64,000 nt of DNA from positions 620,001 to 684,000 of the forward strand of contig NC_017045.1 in NCBI RefSeq assembly GCF_000252855.1, read 5' to 3'. Position 1 is the first letter of the stretch, and every line of letters begins with the position of its first letter. This document shows, piece after piece, positions 34,210 to 43,524 of the stretch. This DNA comes from Riemerella anatipestifer ATCC 11845 = DSM 15868. GTDB taxonomy: Bacteria > Bacteroidota > Bacteroidia > Flavobacteriales > Weeksellaceae. The translations under genes and the position numbers were made by a program. The notes below the pieces were generated by a model. It did no database searches and had not been told where the DNA came from. It saw only the letters and a program-made list of their open reading frames with translations.

Positions 34210-35172
34210 ATGATAAACGCTGGACTAGTAGGTGCAGGACACCTTGGGAAGATACATCTAAGATTATTACAACAGTCAGAAAAGTATAATTTGGTAGGGT
34301 TTTACGATGCTGATACAGAAAATGGTAAACGACTAGAAGCCGAATTTGGCTATAAATACTATCCGAATTTTGAGGATTTACTCAACGATATTGAGATGTT
34401 GGACATTGTAACGCCTACTCTATTTCACTATGATTATGCCCAAAAAGCAATAGACCACGGTAAGCATTTTTTTATAGAGAAACCTGTAACTCAAACTTTA
34501 GAACAAGCCGAAGACATCATCCGTAGATGTACCGAAAAAGGTATTAAAGCACAGGTAGGGCACGTGGAACGCTACAATCCTGCTTTTATTGCTACCAAAC
34601 CCTACATACAAAACCCTATGTTTATAGAAATACATAGGTTAGCAGAGTTTAATCCTAGAGGTACCGATGTTTCTGTTGTGCTAGACTTGATGATTCACGA
34701 CTTGGACATTCTCTTAAGTCTTGTAAAATCTAAGGTTAAAAATATCCACGCTAGCGGTGTATGTATTGTAAGCAAAACGCCTGATATTACTAACGCTAGA
34801 ATAGAGTTTGAAAATGGTTGTGTTGCTAATTTAACCACCTCCAGAATCTCTATGAAAGCGATGAGAAAAAGCAGATTTTTCCAAAAAGATGCCTATATTT
34901 CCGTGGATTTTCTAGAGAAAAAAGCGGAGGTTATTAGAATGAAAGACGCACCTGAAAACCCTTCTGACTTTGATATGATTATTGAAAATGCCGAAGGCGA
35001 AAAATCCCAAATTATTTTTGAATATCCTAACATACAGCCTAACAATGCCATCTTAGACGAACTAGAAAGTTTTGCAGAAGCCATTACCAATAACAAAGAG
35101 GTGGAAGTCTCTCTACAAGACGGTACAGAAGCCTTAAGAGTTGCTTTGGAGATTATGAGACTTATCAGCTAG
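34210..35172 (+). CDS. Gfo/Idh/MocA-family oxidoreductase
   Basis: A 320-residue NAD(P)-dependent oxidoreductase. The Rossmann motif GLVGAGHLGKIHLRLL opens the protein, FIEKPVTQTLEQAEDII (EKP motif, about 90-106) follows, and the C-terminal sheet domain contains HVERYNPAF and MIHDLDILLSL. The family oxidises or reduces sugars or related compounds; the substrate is unknown here. Members near lipid A genes act on UDP-sugars, but this one has no such neighbours. Confidence 0.85.
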   Translation: MINAGLVGAGHLGKIHLRLLQQSEKYNLVGFYDADTENGKRLEAEFGYKYYPNFEDLLNDIEMLDIVTPTLFHYDYAQKAIDHGKHFFIEKPVTQTLEQAEDIIRRCTEKGIKAQVGHVERYNPAFIATKPYIQNPMFIEIHRLAEFNPRGTDVSVVLDLMIHDLDILLSLVKSKVKNIHASGVCIVSKTPDITNARIEFENGCVANLTTSRISMKAMRKSRFFQKDAYISVDFLEKKAEVIRMKDAPENPSDFDMIIENAEGEKSQIIFEYPNIQPNNAILDELESFAEAITNNKEVEVSLQDGTEALRVALEIMRLIS

Positions 35173-35181
35173 GTTAAACTT

Positions 35182-35734
35182 ATGAAACTACACAAACTAA
35201 ATTCAATCATTCTAACAGTCTTTATATTTTATTTTTATTGGCTGTAATCATGATAATTTCTATCAAACAAAAAGAATAATTGAAACAGACAAGACTGAGT
35301 ATAAAATTGGAGATACAATCCATTTGACATTAAAAATAATTCCTCTAGAAAAGTCAAAAGAAATAAAAGTCTATAAAAACTACAAAAATTTTGAAATTTC
35401 TTTTTCTCTAGTGAATAGTAAAACAGGCGTTCATAACGAACAGTGGAGTGAAAAAAGTGGTGAGAATTTACCCAAAACTGAACATAAAATCATTCCAATA
35501 ACAAAAGAATCTCCATTCGTTAAAACATTTTTAGTTTTTATATCTCAAAAAAATGAAAAAATTTTATTAGAAATTCCAGAATTAAAACTGATTACCAAAT
35601 ATGATTTATATGCAGTTAAAAATAACAGCATCAGAATTCACACATTTTGTAATCCAATAAATCCAGAATATGGAGCTTCTCTTGAAGAATATTTTGAAAC
35701 AAAAGATATAAAAATAAACACCGCTAATAATTAA
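35182..35734 (+). pseudogene. Frameshifted lipoprotein gene
   Basis: ATG 35182 opens MKLHKLNSIILTVFIFYF, a signal sequence, and then hits TAA at 35248. Removing one T from the run near 35229-35238 restores the lipobox FIGC and reads on as NHDNFYQTKRIIETDKTEYK, GDTIHLTLKIIPL and a beta-rich body to TAA 35732-35734, about 180 residues in all. The break is in a T5 run, so this is either a recent inactivation or an indel error. The mature part resembles an Ig-like beta-sandwich by pattern only; function is unknown. It lies 9 bp after the oxidoreductase gene. Confidence 0.65.
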
Positions 35735-35983
35735 AAAGGCGAAATTGAAGAAATAATGGAATTTCTCTGTGATATTTTTTCGCAAAATACTTTTCACTTC
35801 TATAGTTTTATTTTAATTTAGCAGCATTGAAAAATATTTGCTACAATTGTTCTAAGCTAAACCATCAATTCAAACTAATCCACGCTTCACAAATACTTTC
35901 CCTATCAGCAGAAATGTTAAAAACCAAATCTCAGCAAAAATTTCAACATTTAAAAAAGTTAAATTTCTTTGAATTAAAATTTT

Positions 35984-36006
35984 AAGCGGACTTATTTCGT
36001 CCGTTT
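35984..36006 (+). terminator. Hairpin upstream of the UDG-like gene
   Basis: AAGCGGAC pairs with GTCCGTTT (one G-U) around a 7-nt loop. No long T run follows on either strand, so termination is only possible. The rest of 35735-36013 is AT-rich with no supported gene. Confidence 0.4.
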
Positions 36007-36013
36007 AATAATT

Positions 36014-36021
36014 TATATTTG
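36014..36021 (+). promoter_or_regulatory. -7 box of the UDG-like/WYL module
   Basis: TATATTTG is an exact TAnnTTTG match 103 bp before the chosen ATG. Between the two lies a start-less frame reading VITDKTKKEILKNIELSDSK that ends at 36108-36110, possibly a gene remnant or a leader. Confidence 0.45.
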
Positions 36022-36123
36022 CAGTAATCACAGATAAAACTAAAAAAGAAATATTGAAAAATATTGAATTAAGCGACAGCAAATACAGAGAAACCTATTT
36101 TGAAATTTAAAAAAAATAACGGT

Positions 36124-37185
36124 ATGAATACAGAATTAAATGTTTGGGCTGATAAAGTAAAAAACTCAGCAAAACCAATTTTAGAAAAATACAAACTTGA
36201 TTTTTATCCTTTTCAGGCAAAATTAAATTTGAAATCTAATGTTTTAATCATTGGTTTAAATCCTGCTAGTCAAGATGGTTATGATGGAACAAAAGTTTTA
36301 AACACAGAACCTCAAGAAATAGAGTTGACAAATGAAAAAATATTTCAGGGAAATCCTGAGTATAATAACAATAAAAATACATGGAGAATATATCAGAATC
36401 TGATGAAAATAGATTTTTTCAAAAGTATTTCTGATGATTTCAACTTTATGAATTATGTGTATTTTCCTACTCCTAAATTTTATGATATTAAAAACATTAA
36501 AGATTTTGATATTATAAATATCTGCAAATCTCTAACTTTAGATTTCATTAAAATCATTAATCCTCAAATCATTATTGTCTTAGGCACTAGTACTGGAATA
36601 GATCCTATTGCTAAAAACACAAAGACCATCCTACAAGGATATAAAAAACGCCTAATAGTCAAAGGCGAAATAGACGGCACTACAGCATATGGTATTCCAC
36701 ATCCGTCATATAATAATTTCCACGAAGAAAACCAAGCCATAAGTAATATGTTGAAAAAAATTTTTAGTGATGAAGATATAGAACCCTATTCTTTATCGAA
36801 AAATTCAGAAGTAAAAAACAGAAATATAAGCAACAGAAGTAAATTTGATATCGAAAAATTTAAACGAAAATTTGGCAATTTGAGAATTAACGAAACTAAA
36901 AAGTGGCTAGACATTATCTATGACGGAATTAACAATGATGAAATTCTCATAAGGGTTAATCCACATAATGGGGAATTCGGTGTGAGAAAAAATGGTAATT
37001 CAAACTTCAAAGATTTGAAAGAAGCACATTTTTATAATCAAATTTTTGATGAAACATATGATAGATCGCACAGTAGCTGGTTTATTCGTAAAGAATTCAA
37101 AAACTATACTGATATTAATTCTGAACTATTGAATGATTTGGAAAATTTCATATCCAAACTAGATAAGCAAAAAAATAGAAATTAA
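36124..37185 (+). CDS. Uracil-DNA-glycosylase-superfamily-like protein with extra C-terminal domain
   Basis: A 353-residue protein starting at ATG 36124 (a TTG 24 bp upstream is the only alternative). Residues about 30-210 look like the UDG fold: a first motif NVLIIGLNPASQDGYDG resembles the MUG/thermostable-UDG GxNP site, IIIVLGTSTG resembles the core strand, and YGIPHPSYNN matches the HPS(P) motif 2. The remaining 140 residues (KKWLDIIYDGINNDEILIRV, FGVRKNGNSNFKDLKEAHFY) match nothing recognised. It may excise modified bases or act in defence; function is not established. It precedes a WYL-domain regulator by 72 bp. Confidence 0.55.
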   Translation: MNTELNVWADKVKNSAKPILEKYKLDFYPFQAKLNLKSNVLIIGLNPASQDGYDGTKVLNTEPQEIELTNEKIFQGNPEYNNNKNTWRIYQNLMKIDFFKSISDDFNFMNYVYFPTPKFYDIKNIKDFDIINICKSLTLDFIKIINPQIIIVLGTSTGIDPIAKNTKTILQGYKKRLIVKGEIDGTTAYGIPHPSYNNFHEENQAISNMLKKIFSDEDIEPYSLSKNSEVKNRNISNRSKFDIEKFKRKFGNLRINETKKWLDIIYDGINNDEILIRVNPHNGEFGVRKNGNSNFKDLKEAHFYNQIFDETYDRSHSSWFIRKEFKNYTDINSELLNDLENFISKLDKQKNRN

Positions 37186-37257
37186 ACCGTCAAAGATATT
37201 TTGTGCTTGTTGGAGTTGGTATCAGATATCAATTTATTATAAACTAATACTTAATGA

Positions 37258-38220
37258 ATGGCAAAAATTGAACAAATATATCGCTTACTTTACATTGCCG
37301 AACTATTAAAAAACAAAAAGCAAGGTATTTCTTACGAAGAAACTAAAATTTTTCTTGAAGATAAGTTCAGAGAAAAAGGTCTTGATCTAAAATTCAGCGA
37401 GAAGACATTCAAAAGAGACCGAGTTTTAATTGCTGAATTTTTAGGTTTAGAAACTCAATACAAAAAATCTTTTGGTACATTTACCATTAGTAAAGATGAA
37501 TTTGAACAAGAAAAAGAATATGATTTAGAAAACATTCTTCTTATTGAAGCCTATAGAAAATCCAAGAAAAATTCAAAATTTATTTTATTTGAAAAACGAA
37601 AACCTAACGGTTTATATCATTTTTCAACTTTTATTAAAGCTATTAAAGGTGGTAGAGTTGTGTCTTTATATTATCATAAATATACAGAAAACAAACCTAA
37701 AAAAAGAGTACTTGTTCCTTACGCAATTAAAGAGTATCAAAACAGATGGTATCTTTTAGCGACTGATTTTTCAGTTAATAATAAAACAAATCTTGAAAAT
37801 TTCCTTGCTACAAGGAAAAAACCAAAATTAGAAATGCCTAAAATCAAAAGCTTTGCATTTGACCGCATTTCCAATGTTGAAATACATCACACAAGACAAT
37901 TACGCTATACTCATCTTATAGAAGATTCTTTCGTCCATTCTTTTGGGGTTTCTTCTACAATAGACGAAACTCCTCAAGAAATAATTTTATCATTCACACC
38001 ACATCAAGGAAAATACATTAAATCTCTGCCGCTTCATCATTCACAAGAGATTTTAGTAGAAAATGATAAAGAGTTAACAATTAAAGTAAAACTTTTTCCA
38101 ACTTATGATTTTACACAAGAAATTCTCTCTCATGGAAGTAATGTTATTGTTACTTCACCAAAATCTTACAGAGATGAAATCGCTAAAATAATTAATGAAA
38201 TGGCAGAAAAATACAAATGA
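37258..38220 (+). CDS. WYL-domain transcriptional regulator
   Basis: A 320-residue protein. The N-terminal 80 residues form a helix-turn-helix-like region (KIEQIYRLLYIAELLKNKKQ, FSEKTFKRDRVLIAEFLGLE), as in YafY/PafBC-type proteins. The WYL domain is at about 120-200 with RVLVPYAIKEYQNRWYLLAT, and a WCX-type C-terminal domain extends to the end (ILSHGSNVIVTSPKSYRDEI). WYL regulators bind nucleotide or ssDNA ligands and often control DNA-damage or phage-defence genes. It lies 72 bp after the UDG-like gene, which it probably regulates. Confidence 0.85.
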   Translation: MAKIEQIYRLLYIAELLKNKKQGISYEETKIFLEDKFREKGLDLKFSEKTFKRDRVLIAEFLGLETQYKKSFGTFTISKDEFEQEKEYDLENILLIEAYRKSKKNSKFILFEKRKPNGLYHFSTFIKAIKGGRVVSLYYHKYTENKPKKRVLVPYAIKEYQNRWYLLATDFSVNNKTNLENFLATRKKPKLEMPKIKSFAFDRISNVEIHHTRQLRYTHLIEDSFVHSFGVSSTIDETPQEIILSFTPHQGKYIKSLPLHHSQEILVENDKELTIKVKLFPTYDFTQEILSHGSNVIVTSPKSYRDEIAKIINEMAEKYK

Positions 38221-38237
38221 TAAAGAAGTACTATCAC

Positions 38238-38330
38238 CAACATCCGTTTTGTGAAATGACAGATTAAGGGAAATATAGAGAAATATAGAATATTTATGCA
38301 TTTTTTTATTCGCTACCACAAAACCGTGGC
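38238..38330. repeat. Imperfect inverted repeat behind the WYL gene
   Basis: CAACATCCGTTTTGTGAAATGAC (38238-38260) begins 18 bp after the WYL stop. CCGTTTTGTG (38244-38253) is nearly the reverse complement of CACAAAACCG (38317-38326). The left arm resembles the left arm of the element behind the DUF4411 gene (AACATC..TTTG..AAATG.C.G). Function is unknown; see the findings. Confidence 0.45.
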
Positions 38331-38396
38331 TCGTCCGCTAAGTATAGCTATTAAATTAGTTTTGGGGGATTATGACGCAGACACAATATCAAAAAT

Positions 38397-38438
38397 AAAA
38401 ACGGTTGCATCATTTTGGATACAACCGTTTTTCTATTA
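38397..38438 (-). terminator. Terminator of the rpsF-rpsR-rplI operon
   Basis: AAAAACGGTTG (38397-38407) pairs perfectly with CAACCGTTTTT (38422-38432). On the minus strand it follows rplI and carries a T run. Confidence 0.88.
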
Positions 38439-38456
38439 TAAAAAAAACTTTACTAA

Positions 38457-38954
38457 TTAAGCCTCTTCAGTTTTAGTTTCTTTAGCCTTAGGAGCTTCTA
38501 CTACAGGAGCATCAGATACTACTTCAAATTCGTAGTCGTGCTCTACTTCTCTATGAAGTCTTACTTTAGCAGTAAACTTACCTAATCTCTTAATAGTATT
38601 TCCAGGGATTTTGATGTATTTTTTATCTACCTCAACACCTGCTTTTGCCAATTCTTCAGCTAAGTTAGCATTGTTGATAGAACCGAATAATTTATCACCA
38701 GAACCTACTTTAGCAGCGATAGAAACAGAAGTCTTTTTAAGTTGCTCTACAATATTGTTAGCCGCAGCTACTAATTTAGCTTCTTCTTCTTTTCTAGCTT
38801 CTAATACTTCAGCTAAAACCGCTCTATTTTTAGGTGTTGCTAAAACTGCATATCCTTGAGGGATTAAGAAGTTTCTAGCGTATCCTGGCTTTACATCTAC
38901 TGTATCAAACTCTAATCCTAAGTTTTCTACGTCTTTTTTAAGAATAATTTCCAT
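38457..38954 (-). CDS. rplI: 50S ribosomal protein L9
   Basis: A 165-residue L9: MEIILKKDVENLGLEFDTV and the signature GYARNFLIPQGYA at the N-terminus, the long connecting helix, and the C-terminal rRNA-binding domain (VGSGDKLFGSINNANLAEEL). The protein carries an extra acidic/Ala-Pro tail of about 18 residues after the usual end (VVEAPKAKETKTEEA), as is common in flavobacteria. It is the last gene of the rpsF-rpsR-rplI operon, 118 bp behind rpsR. Confidence 0.96.
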   Translation of the reverse strand: MEIILKKDVENLGLEFDTVDVKPGYARNFLIPQGYAVLATPKNRAVLAEVLEARKEEEAKLVAAANNIVEQLKKTSVSIAAKVGSGDKLFGSINNANLAEELAKAGVEVDKKYIKIPGNTIKRLGKFTAKVRLHREVEHDYEFEVVSDAPVVEAPKAKETKTEEA

Positions 38955-39072
38955 TGTTTGTTGTTGTCTTGTTTAGGTTTTAGAAGTTTAGAATCCAAAC
39001 TCAATAGTTGACTTTCCAAATATCCTAAAACAGTTAGAATTTTTAATTTTACTAATTCAGCAACTTATATAA

Positions 39073-39375
39073 TTACTTCAATAAGTCTGCTACATACGGC
39101 ATAAGTGCCAAATGCCTTGCTCTTTTGATAGCAGCAGATACTTTTCTTTGGTATTTTAAAGAAGTTCCTGTGTATCTTCTTGGTAAAATTTTACCTTGCT
39201 CGTTAACGAACTGAAGAAGGAAATCTGCATCTTTATAATCTACATATTTGATACCGTATTTTTTAAATCTACAGTATTTTTTTTCAGATTTAGTATTGAT
39301 ATCTAGTGGTGTAAGGAATTTTACCTCAGACTCCCCACCTTGTGCGGCTTGTTGTGCCATTTCATCTATTGCCAT
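39073..39375 (-). CDS. rpsR: 30S ribosomal protein S18
   Basis: A 100-residue S18 with a core of [20 protein letters not shown] and [20 protein letters not shown]. The N-terminus has about 20 extra residues ([20 protein letters not shown]) compared with short S18 proteins. It assembles with S6 in the small subunit. It lies 25 bp behind rpsF. Confidence 0.95.
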   Translation of the reverse strand: MAIDEMAQQAAQGGESEVKFLTPLDINTKSEKKYCRFKKYGIKYVDYKDADFLLQFVNEQGKILPRRYTGTSLKYQRKVSAAIKRARHLALMPYVADLLK

Positions 39376-39400
39376 AGTTTCTTTTTTTAGGGGTTAAAAA

Positions 39401-39742
39401 TTAAGCTTTTTTAGATTTTAGTTTTGCTCTTCTCTTTTCAGCATACTCTACAGCGTGCTTGTCTAACTTTGTAGTTAAGTAACGGATAACTCTCTCGTCT
39501 CTTTTGAAAGCAAGTTCTAAATCTGCCACGATAGTTCCTTCACCTTTGAATTCTATCAAAGTATAGAAACCATTTTTCTTCAATTGAATAGGGTAAGCTA
39601 ACTTTTTTAGTCCCCAATTTTCTTTGGCTACGATTTCGCAATTTTGATCTTTTAAAAGATCTTCAAATTTTTTCACTGCTTCCTCCACCTGAGCGTCAGA
39701 CAGAACGGGAGTTAAAATGAAAACAGTTTCGTAATGATTCAT
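39401..39742 (-). CDS. rpsF: 30S ribosomal protein S6
   Basis: A 113-residue S6: [20 protein letters not shown] at the start, then [20 protein letters not shown] and [19 protein letters not shown]. The basic tail ([12 protein letters not shown]) is typical of the family. First gene of rpsF-rpsR-rplI; no ssb or priB lies between, in contrast to enterobacteria. Confidence 0.95.
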   Translation of the reverse strand: MNHYETVFILTPVLSDAQVEEAVKKFEDLLKDQNCEIVAKENWGLKKLAYPIQLKKNGFYTLIEFKGEGTIVADLELAFKRDERVIRYLTTKLDKHAVEYAEKRRAKLKSKKA

Positions 39743-39817
39743 AATGTTAATATTATATGTTAAAATTCAAGGTGCAAAACTAATATTTTTTTTTCACATA
39801 CACAAACACTATATCGT

Positions 39818-41239
39818 TCAATCTGATAAAGTATTCTTTTTACCTAAATCAGACATTTGGATTTTTTGTTTTTGATTAGAAACAGGGGTTCCAAATTTAT
39901 TTTCTAATTCGTCTAAGTAATTCTCTTTAAGCTCGTCATAAAGAGAATTTCTACTCACGAGCAAAGCAGATATTGAGGAAATCATTCCCGAAAGCATTAG
40001 ATAAAAAATGAGCGAATGCCTATCCGTCATTTCCAACACCAATATTGCAGAAGTAAACGGAGCTCTCGTAATGCCTGTAAGAAATGAAACCATTCCTGCC
40101 AAAATAATTACATTGGTTTCATTGGCTGTTAGATTTAAAAGTGATGAAATAAATGCACCACAACTCGCTCCCGCACTAAGAGCAGGTGCAAATATTCCAC
40201 CTGCACCACCACTGGTAAATGCAATGGCTGGACCTAACATTCTAAATAAAGGGATATACCACAGTTCTGTTTTATCATTGCTGAAAAGCAATCGTTCTAT
40301 AATACCCTTCCCAGAACCCAAGATTTCTCTATTTATAAAGTAAGCACAAAAGGCTATCAATAAAGCACTTAAAACTAAAAACACCAACTGTTGCCTAGTA
40401 TTTTTGAATTTAGCTCTAAACTTACTCAATGCCAACATAAAACGGGAAAATTTACTACTTAAAATTCCACAAATAAAAGAAACCAAAATTACAGGAAGTA
40501 TAATCTCTAGACCTACCCCACTCGTCTTAGGATACCCTAAATAAAGGTAAGAACCTGCCAAAGTTTGAGCCGTCAGGCCTGCAACAATAACCGCAGTGAA
40601 AAGAGCCGTTTTAAAGTTATTGATGTGTGTTTTGGCTAATTCTTCTACCGCAAAAACCACTCCTCCTAACGGAGTATTAAATGCAGCCGAAAGTCCCGCT
40701 GCTGCTCCCGTCATTATCATATTTTTAATAGATAATTTAGGCCACCATTTCGGTAATACTTGATTGATAAACCTAAACACAGAGCCTGCTATCTGTATCG
40801 TAGGCCCTTCCCTTCCAATAGCTCCTCCTCCCAATACCAAAATAATGCTTGATAATATTTTAATAATGATAATTTTATAACTTAATAAATACTTTATTTT
40901 TCGTCTTTGTCTCGGCGTGGCTAATGATACCGAAGCCATCACTTGAGGTATCCCACTGCCTTTGGAATACGGAGCGTATCTCTGAACCAACCACCACGAA
41001 AGAACAAAACCAATCGGGGCGAGTATAAATATGAGCCAACCTTGCCAAGCTAATAGAGAGAACAACAAATGTTCACTCCACTCAAACAATTTGGCGTACA
41101 TTACCGCCAAACCTCCCGTAAGCAAAGAGGCTATCCAAAAGGGAATTGCTTGTAACAGATTATACTTAAGACGCTCATTCTGAATATTATCAAAAGAATG
41201 TTTAAGACGCTTACGAATGTATTCTAATATAGATTTCAT
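39818..41239 (-). CDS. ClC-family chloride channel/transporter
   Basis: A 473-residue membrane protein with the ClC signatures in order: GSGIPQV (about 96-102), GREGPTIQI with the gating Glu (about 140-148), FNTPLGGVVFAVEEL (about 189-203) and GGAGGIFAPALSAGASCG (about 345-362). No CBS domains follow; the C-terminal 40 residues are charged. It is probably a chloride/proton antiporter or channel. The start is ATG 41239; a GTG 6 bp upstream is the alternative. Confidence 0.9.
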   Translation of the reverse strand: MKSILEYIRKRLKHSFDNIQNERLKYNLLQAIPFWIASLLTGGLAVMYAKLFEWSEHLLFSLLAWQGWLIFILAPIGFVLSWWLVQRYAPYSKGSGIPQVMASVSLATPRQRRKIKYLLSYKIIIIKILSSIILVLGGGAIGREGPTIQIAGSVFRFINQVLPKWWPKLSIKNMIMTGAAAGLSAAFNTPLGGVVFAVEELAKTHINNFKTALFTAVIVAGLTAQTLAGSYLYLGYPKTSGVGLEIILPVILVSFICGILSSKFSRFMLALSKFRAKFKNTRQQLVFLVLSALLIAFCAYFINREILGSGKGIIERLLFSNDKTELWYIPLFRMLGPAIAFTSGGAGGIFAPALSAGASCGAFISSLLNLTANETNVIILAGMVSFLTGITRAPFTSAILVLEMTDRHSLIFYLMLSGMISSISALLVSRNSLYDELKENYLDELENKFGTPVSNQKQKIQMSDLGKKNTLSD

Positions 41240-41317
41240 TATCACGAGGATATAAAACAGACTTTATATAGTGACATTGTGCAAAGTTAAAATTTCTATA
41301 CATCATACAAAACAAAA

Positions 41318-41345
41318 CCGCCGTGAAAATTATATTTCACAGCGG
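41318..41345 (-). terminator. Terminator of dnaK
   Basis: CCGCCGTGAAA pairs with TTTCACAGCGG with one mismatch on the plus strand (G-U on the minus strand RNA), followed by a T-containing run. It lies 28 bp after the dnaK stop. Confidence 0.8.
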
Positions 41346-41373
41346 ATTATTATTAATTGTTAGTAATCAACTA

Positions 41374-43281
41374 TTATTTTACTTCTTCGAAATCTGCATC
41401 TTGTACATCATCTGTAGCATTACCTGTATTAGCTTGTGCTTGTTCTGCTCCTCCTTGAGCTTCAGCTTGTGCTTTATACAACTCTTCTGATGCTGCCATC
41501 CAAGCTGCATCTAAAGCCTCAGATTTAGTTTTAATATTTGCCATATCTTTAGCTTCATAAGCTGTTTTTAGTTCAGCTAAAGCTGTTTCTATCGCTGATT
41601 TTTTATCTGCAGAAATCTTATCTCCAAATTCTTTTATTTGCTTTTCAGTTTGGAAGATTTGTCCATCTGCTTTGTTGATAAGGTCAGCTTCTTCTTTTTT
41701 CTTAGCATCTGCTGCTGAGTTTTCTTCAGCTTCTCTCTTCATTCTTTCAATTTCTTCATCGGAAAGACCAGACGATGCTTGAATTTTGATAGATTGCTCT
41801 TTACCTGTACCTTTATCTTTTGCAGAAACGCTCAAAATACCGTTAGCATCTATATCAAAAGTTACCTCAATTTGTGGTACACCTCTAGGTGCTGGTGGAA
41901 TATCTGTAAGCTCAAATCTACCGATTTCTTTGTTATCGTTAAACATTGGTCTTTCCCCTTGTCCTACTCTGATGGTAACTGCAGGCTGGTTATCTACCGC
42001 AGTAGAGAACACTTCTGATTTTTTAGTAGGAATGGTGGTATTAGCCTCTATCAACTTAGTAAATACAGAACCCATAGTTTCTATACCTAAAGAAAGAGGT
42101 GTAACGTCTAATAACAATACATCTTTAACATCTCCTGTAAGAACTCCCCCTTGGATAGCCGCACCTATAGCCACTACCTCATCTGGGTTTACCCCTTTAG
42201 ATGGAGCTTTACCGAAGAATTTTTCTACCGCTTCTTGTATCGCTGGGATTCTTGTAGAACCTCCTACTAGGATAATCTCATCAATATCAGAAACGCTCAT
42301 ACCTGCATTTTTAAGAGCAGACTTACAAGGCTCGATAGTTCTTTGAATTAAATCTCCTGCTAATTGTTCAAACTTAGCTCTAGTTAATGTTTTAACTAAG
42401 TGTTTTGGACCTGAAGCTGTAGCTGTGATATATGGTAAATTGATTTCTGTTTGAGTAGAAGATGATAATTCAACTTTTGCTTTTTCTGCTGCTTCTTTCA
42501 ATCTTTGAAGAGCAATAGCATCAGATTTTAAATCTACACCTTCTTCCGCTTGGAATTCAGCCGCCATCCAGTCGATAATTACATTATCAAAGTCGTCCCC
42601 TCCTAAGTGTGTATCACCATCGGTAGCCTTTACTTCGAAAGATGCGTTACCATCTACCTCATACATTTCTAGTACAGAAACGTCGTGAGTACCACCACCA
42701 CAGTCGAACACCACTACATTCATATCCTTCTTACCTACCTTATCTAGACCATAAGCTAAAGCTGCTGCCGTAGGCTCATTGATAATTCTTTCTACCTTAA
42801 GCCCTGCAATTTCTCCAGCTTCTTTAGTCGCTTGTCTTTGTGCATCGTTAAAATAAGCAGGTACAGTAATTACCGCACGAGAAACTTCTTGACCTAAATA
42901 GTCTTCAGCCGTTTTCTTCATTTTTTGAAGAATCATTGCAGAAATTTCTTGAGGCGTGTATTCTCTATCTCCAATTTTAACTTTAACAGTATCGTTAGAA
43001 CCTTCTACCACTTGATACGGAACTCTAGACACCTCGTTAGCATCTGTTTTAAAATTAGCTCCGATAAATCTCTTGATAGAATAAACTGTATTTTTAGGGT
43101 TTGTAACCGCTTGTCTTTTAGCAGGGTCTCCCACTTTTCTCTCACCATCTTCAGTGAAAGCTACGATAGAAGGCGTTGTTCTTTTTCCTTCTGCATTAGG
43201 GATTACCACAGGGTCTTTACCCTCCATTACTGCCACACAAGAGTTAGTAGTACCTAAGTCAATTCCTATAATTTTACTCAT
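41374..43281 (-). CDS. dnaK: Chaperone protein DnaK (Hsp70)
   Basis: A 635-residue Hsp70: ATPase domain with [16 protein letters not shown] at the N-terminus, [16 protein letters not shown] (about 190-205) and [20 protein letters not shown], substrate domain from about 385 and a C-terminal lid ending [11 protein letters not shown], the usual EEV(K) ending. It folds stress-damaged and nascent proteins. It is monocistronic here with no dnaJ or grpE nearby. Confidence 0.97.
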   Translation of the reverse strand: MSKIIGIDLGTTNSCVAVMEGKDPVVIPNAEGKRTTPSIVAFTEDGERKVGDPAKRQAVTNPKNTVYSIKRFIGANFKTDANEVSRVPYQVVEGSNDTVKVKIGDREYTPQEISAMILQKMKKTAEDYLGQEVSRAVITVPAYFNDAQRQATKEAGEIAGLKVERIINEPTAAALAYGLDKVGKKDMNVVVFDCGGGTHDVSVLEMYEVDGNASFEVKATDGDTHLGGDDFDNVIIDWMAAEFQAEEGVDLKSDAIALQRLKEAAEKAKVELSSSTQTEINLPYITATASGPKHLVKTLTRAKFEQLAGDLIQRTIEPCKSALKNAGMSVSDIDEIILVGGSTRIPAIQEAVEKFFGKAPSKGVNPDEVVAIGAAIQGGVLTGDVKDVLLLDVTPLSLGIETMGSVFTKLIEANTTIPTKKSEVFSTAVDNQPAVTIRVGQGERPMFNDNKEIGRFELTDIPPAPRGVPQIEVTFDIDANGILSVSAKDKGTGKEQSIKIQASSGLSDEEIERMKREAEENSAADAKKKEEADLINKADGQIFQTEKQIKEFGDKISADKKSAIETALAELKTAYEAKDMANIKTKSEALDAAWMAASEELYKAQAEAQGGAEQAQANTGNATDDVQDADFEEVK

Positions 43282-43333
43282 TTTAATTATGTATTTTTTT
43301 GTTAATATTCATTTTTAGTACACCTCCAATTTT

Positions 43334-43373
43334 ACCAAGAATATGCCACTCCTATTTTTATGACAAAATGACA
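43334..43373 (-). promoter_or_regulatory. Possible heat-shock control region of dnaK
   Basis: The plus strand has the direct repeat ATGACA-AA-ATGACA at 43360-43373; 11 bp away, on the minus strand, TGGCATATTCTTGGT (43334-43348) resembles a -24/-12 type promoter (TGGCA...TTG) with spacing one base short. These lie about 55-90 bp upstream of the ATG. No TAnnTTTG box is nearby. The assignment is tentative. Confidence 0.35.
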
Positions 43374-43524
43374 GCATCAAACATTATCACTTGCTTAGAT
43401 ATGGCTTTTCAGTCAGTAGCATTGTACTTTTTGCATAAAGACATTTTTTAGACGTAAGTTTACTAATGCTAGTATTAAAAAAAATAATTTGTAATTTCGC
43501 ACAATTAAATAATTATTTCGATTC

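Noticed and set aside
41786-42346. 186-codon open frame antisense to dnaK
   Set aside because: It mirrors the codon structure of dnaK, a highly conserved gene, and has no start context or family pattern of its own.
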